DNA of 64,000 nt, from positions 186,001 through 250,000 of the forward strand of contig NZ_JBHZGK010000002.1 of the NCBI RefSeq assembly GCF_051900425.1, read 5' to 3'. The number at the start of each line of letters is the position of its first letter. The stretch's first letter is position 1. The notes below the pieces were generated by a model. That model was not told the DNA's origin and searched no databases. It saw nothing but the letters and a program-made list of their open reading frames with translations. Source of the stretch: Frateuria_A sp051900425. Lineage in GTDB: Bacteria > Pseudomonadota > Gammaproteobacteria > Xanthomonadales > Rhodanobacteraceae. The position numbers and the translations under genes were made by a program. Positions 61,584 through 64,000 of the stretch are shown here, one piece after another.

Positions 61584-61728
61584 GGGCTTCTCCTCGACGG
61601 TCAGGCAAGAGTCGTCCCGGCAAGGGCGGTGGGTCAATGCCGGACGCGTGTGGGCGCTTTTTCCCGGGCGCCGGCGGGGGACGGCGGGAAGCCCTCGCGG
61701 GACCCCAAGCGTATGGACGGGCTTCCCC

Positions 61729-61779
61729 GCGAGCCCCGGTCCTCACCCCACCCTTTTCCCCGGGGGGGAGAGCGAGCCG
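61729..61779. repeat. dispersed palindrome family B, inverted, in the cstA-DUF4197 gap
   Basis: The 308-base gap upstream of cstA contains GAGCCCCGGTCCTCACCCCA and CCCTTTTCCCCGGGGGGGAG, a diverged inverted copy of family B. The rest shows no gene and no clear promoter. Confidence 0.65.
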
Positions 61780-61891
61780 GGCGAGCGGTCCTCCCCCGCG
61801 AGTGAAACGAGCCCAGGTTAGCCGGCGACGATCACGGCGCGCGCGCCAGGGCCCGCGTACACTCCGCGCCGGATCCCCACGGAGTCCCGCC

Positions 61892-62668
61892 ATGCGCCCG
61901 CAAACTGCCTGCCTCGGCTTGCTGTTGGCCATTGCCGCGCTGCCGGCTGCTGCCGGTGGCCAGTTCGACGACCTGCTCAAACAACTCAAGCAGGGCAGCC
62001 ACACCACCAACGCCACGCGCGCGGCCAGCCTGCCCAGCAGCGACATCGCCGCCGGCCTCAAGGAAGCGCTCGCCAAGGGCACCACCCACGCGATCAACGA
62101 ACTCGGCCGCACCGACGGCTTCTGGGGCAACGCCAAGGTACGCATCCCGCTGCCGGGCAAGCTCAAGCAGGTCGGCGACCTGGCCCGGCAGCTCGGGCAG
62201 GGCGAGAAGGTCGACGCCTTCGAGCTCAGCATGAATCGCGCCGCCGAAAAGGCCGTGCCGCAGGTGGCCGACATCTTCGGCGATGCCATCCGCAAGATGA
62301 CCCTGCAGGACGCGCGCGGCATCCTCACCGGCGGCGACCACGCGGCGACCGATTACTTCCGCCGCGTCGCCGGCGACGCGCTGACCGCACGCATCCATCC
62401 GATCGTCGCCCAGGCGACCGACCGCGTCGGTGTCACGCAGAAATACAAGGCGCTCACCGCGGCCGGCGGGGGCGGCGGACTGGGCGACGTGCTCGGCGCG
62501 CTGGGCGGCAACGACGGCAAGCGCAACCCGCTCGACCTGGATGACTACGTCACCCAGAAGACGCTCGATGGCCTGTTCACCATGATCGGCGAACAGGAGC
62601 AGGCGATCCGCAGGAATCCCGCCGCACGCACCACCGACCTGCTGAAAAAAGTGTTCGGCAGCCGCTGA
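61892..62668 (+). CDS. DUF4197 periplasmic protein
   Basis: The 258-residue protein has a signal peptide (TACLGLLLAIAALPAAAGG) and the DUF4197 body: DIAAGLKEALAKGTTHAINELGRTDGFWGNAKVRIPLPG, then AFELSMNRAAEKAVPQVADIFGDAI. A helical rest ends DYVTQKTLDGLFTMIGEQEQAIRRNPAARTTDLLKKVFG. Family members are conserved in proteobacteria with no firm function. A run of glycines near residue 195 is a linker. Confidence 0.85.
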   Translation: MRPQTACLGLLLAIAALPAAAGGQFDDLLKQLKQGSHTTNATRAASLPSSDIAAGLKEALAKGTTHAINELGRTDGFWGNAKVRIPLPGKLKQVGDLARQLGQGEKVDAFELSMNRAAEKAVPQVADIFGDAIRKMTLQDARGILTGGDHAATDYFRRVAGDALTARIHPIVAQATDRVGVTQKYKALTAAGGGGGLGDVLGALGGNDGKRNPLDLDDYVTQKTLDGLFTMIGEQEQAIRRNPAARTTDLLKKVFGSR

Positions 62669-62671
62669 ACT

Positions 62672-62737
62672 TCGTAGGGTGGGCTTCAGCCCACCATCCG
62701 GGCGTACCGGAGCTGGTGAGCTGAAGCCCACCCTGCG
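62672..62737. repeat. dispersed palindrome family C after DUF4197 gene
   Basis: TCGTAGGGTGGGCTTCAGCC and GAGCTGAAGCCCACCCTGCG are inverted arms about 25 bases apart, starting 4 bases after the stop codon. It separates the DUF4197 gene from def. Confidence 0.8.
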
Positions 62738-62802
62738 GGACCATCTTGTAATGGCCCGACGGCGCCCGCAGACCTGTACCGGTATCCACCGCGAGGCCCA
62801 AG

Positions 62803-63339
62803 ATGATCCGCGACATCCTCAAGATGGGCGATCCCCGCCTGACGCGTATCGCTACCGCCGTGCCCTCGGCGATGATCGGCAGCGCCGAACTGGATCAGCT
62901 CATCCAGGACATGTTCGACACCATGGAAGCCGCCGGCGGCGTCGGCCTGGCCGCACCGCAAATCGGCGTGGACCTGCAACTGGTCATCTTCGGCTTCGAC
63001 CGGTCCGATCGGTATCCGGATGCCCCGGCAGTCCCGCGCACGATCCTGCTCAACCCGCTGGTGACACCGGCCTCGCAGGACATGGAAGAAGGCTGGGAAG
63101 GCTGCCTGTCGGTCCCCGGCCTGCGCGGCGCGGTGAACCGCTTCACGCTGATCCGCTACCAGGGCATCGACCCGAAGGGCCAGCCGATCGACCGCACTGC
63201 CGAGGGCTTCCACGCCCGGGTGGTACAGCACGAATGCGACCACCTGATCGGGCGCCTGTATCCCTCGCGCATCACCGACTTCGCCAAGTTCGGTTTCACC
63301 GACGTGCTGTTCCCCGGCGTGGATGCGGCCGACGACTAG
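62803..63339 (+). CDS. def: peptide deformylase
   Basis: The 178-residue metalloenzyme has all three motifs: GVGLAAPQIGV, EGWEGCLSVPGLRG (Cys ligand) and VVQHECDHLIGRLYP (HExxH type). It removes formyl groups from new proteins. MIRDILKMGDPRL is the usual N-terminus. It stands apart from fmt, which often accompanies def, and could be one of two copies in the genome. Confidence 0.93.
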   Translation: MIRDILKMGDPRLTRIATAVPSAMIGSAELDQLIQDMFDTMEAAGGVGLAAPQIGVDLQLVIFGFDRSDRYPDAPAVPRTILLNPLVTPASQDMEEGWEGCLSVPGLRGAVNRFTLIRYQGIDPKGQPIDRTAEGFHARVVQHECDHLIGRLYPSRITDFAKFGFTDVLFPGVDAADD

Positions 63340-63640
63340 CCGCCTCGCCTTGCTCCCGCTCCCCACGGAGAGTGGGGGCCAAGGTTGCATCCTTCTCCCC
63401 CTGCCGATGGCAGCTAGCTACGCGCCTTGCTCCCTCTCCCCTTCGGGGAGAGGGCCGGGGTGAGGGGCCGGGGCTCGCGGGACTGCCACGCCGTGCCGGA
63501 TTGAAGCTGCTCTCTCTCGCCTGGCTCGGTTTCCCGCAAGCGCGTCCCCTCACCCCAGCCCTCTCCCCGAAGGGGCGAGGGAGCCCCAGGCCCCCCGCTC
63601 CTGGTCCGGTTATCCTCTGCCTCCACGCCAAGGGGGCCCC
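63340..63640. repeat. 301-base gap with two oppositely oriented family B repeats
   Basis: The gap between def and the transporter holds GCTCCCTCTCCCCTTCGGGG (copy at 63429-63480) and, inverted, CCCTCTCCCCGAAGGGGCGA (copy at 63545-63584). They lie about 65 bases apart. No gene or clear promoter is visible between them. Confidence 0.7.
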
Positions 63641-64000
63641 ATGCAAGCATCCACACCCGCCGCACCGATGCGCGGCTTCCGCTACTACGACCTGCTGGTG
63701 GGCGGCATGGTCGCCGTGTTGCTGTGTTCCAACCTGATCGGCCCGGCCAAGGTCTGCACGATCACGTTGCCGGTGCTGGGTGCGTTGTCCTTCGGCGCTG
63801 GCAACCTGTTCTTCCCGGCGAGCTACATTTTCGGCGACGTGCTCACCGAGGTGTACGGCTATGCCCGCGCGCGGCGGGCGATCTGGGCGGGCTTCGGCGC
63901 CATGCTGTTCGCCACGGCGATGTCGCAGGCGATCATCCACATGCCACCGAGCCCGAGCGAGCCGTTCAACGCGCAACTGCAGCCGGCGCTGGAGGTAGTC
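63641..64000 (+). CDS. queuosine-precursor transporter YhhQ/Vut_1 family (N-terminal part, cut by window edge)
   Basis: The visible 120 codons (MQASTPAAPMRGFRYYDLLV; GGMVAVLLCSNLIGPAKVCT; AGNLFFPASYIFGDVLTEVYGYARARR) match the Vut_1 (PF02592) family. The FFPASYIFGDVLTEVYGY block is its best signature. E. coli YhhQ imports preQ0 and preQ1. Here it would complement the queE-queC biosynthesis pair encoded 20 kb upstream. The C-terminal half lies beyond the window. Confidence 0.9.
   Translation, partial: MQASTPAAPMRGFRYYDLLVGGMVAVLLCSNLIGPAKVCTITLPVLGALSFGAGNLFFPASYIFGDVLTEVYGYARARRAIWAGFGAMLFATAMSQAIIHMPPSPSEPFNAQLQPALEVV

Overview
The window is about 64 kb of GC-rich gammaproteobacterial chromosome. 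Gene content and order (pepA-holC divergent from lptFG; aspS-yebC-ruvCAB-ybgC-tolQRAB-pal-cpoB-queEC-tRNA-Lys; an isolated TonB receptor; a Cys-type PHB depolymerase) and the dense dispersed palindromes suggest the Xanthomonadales, most likely Rhodanobacteraceae (a Dyella/Rhodanobacter/Luteibacter-like organism). That placement is inferred from gene order and sequence style; no database was searched. I see no phage, insertion sequence, CRISPR array or rRNA. One tRNA (Lys-UUU) is present.

Layout. 1-5.3 kb: trehalose synthesis (otsB, otsA cut by the window edge), a CorC/HlyC-type CBS membrane protein, and a DUF47-Pit phosphate uptake pair. 5.4-8 kb: an alkyltransferase-like DNA-damage protein, RecQ, and a broken response-regulator remnant. 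8.3-12.4 kb: a compact Ser/Thr phosphorylation locus (membrane FHA protein, transmembrane kinase with a periplasmic sensor and C-terminal HAMP, LysM/TPR lipoprotein, PP2C phosphatase). This is the most unusual region and sits directly after holC, where valS is found in many relatives. 12.6-23.9 kb: housekeeping genes (holC, pepA, lptFG, OsmC, HAD, VTT membrane protein, a deaminase, glnS, DMT exporter, apt, plsC). 24-29.5 kb: clpB with a sigma32-type promoter and a strong terminator, then a TonB-dependent receptor. 29.5-45.3 kb: one long block of fmdB, aspS, a lipase-like hydrolase, yebC, ruvC, ruvA, kup, a small membrane ORF, ruvB, ybgC, tolQRAB, pal, cpoB, queE, queC and tRNA-Lys. From memory this is the Pseudomonas order, with a hydrolase and a potassium transporter added. 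45.4-51.9 kb: threonine aldolase overlapping a secreted GH43 enzyme, PHB depolymerase, a methyltransferase, an RDD protein, xerD and dsbC. 52.1-64 kb: purL, an unknown membrane protein, GT2 glycosyltransferase, DMT exporter, ybdD-cstA, a DUF4197 protein, def, and the start of a queuosine-precursor transporter.

How it fits together. Cell-envelope functions dominate: Tol-Pal constriction machinery, LPS export (LptFG), phospholipid acylation (PlsC), periplasmic disulfide isomerisation and the wall-linked kinase locus. Queuosine synthesis (QueE, QueC) and salvage (YhhQ-type transporter) both appear. Intergenic DNA is rich in at least five families of dispersed inverted repeats, mostly at gene 3' ends. 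Many genes overlap by 1-4 bases (lptF/lptG, osmC/HAD, deaminase/VTT, ruvC/ruvA, pal/cpoB, aldolase/GH43, PP2C/LysM lipoprotein, cstA/ybdD), which indicates coupled translation.
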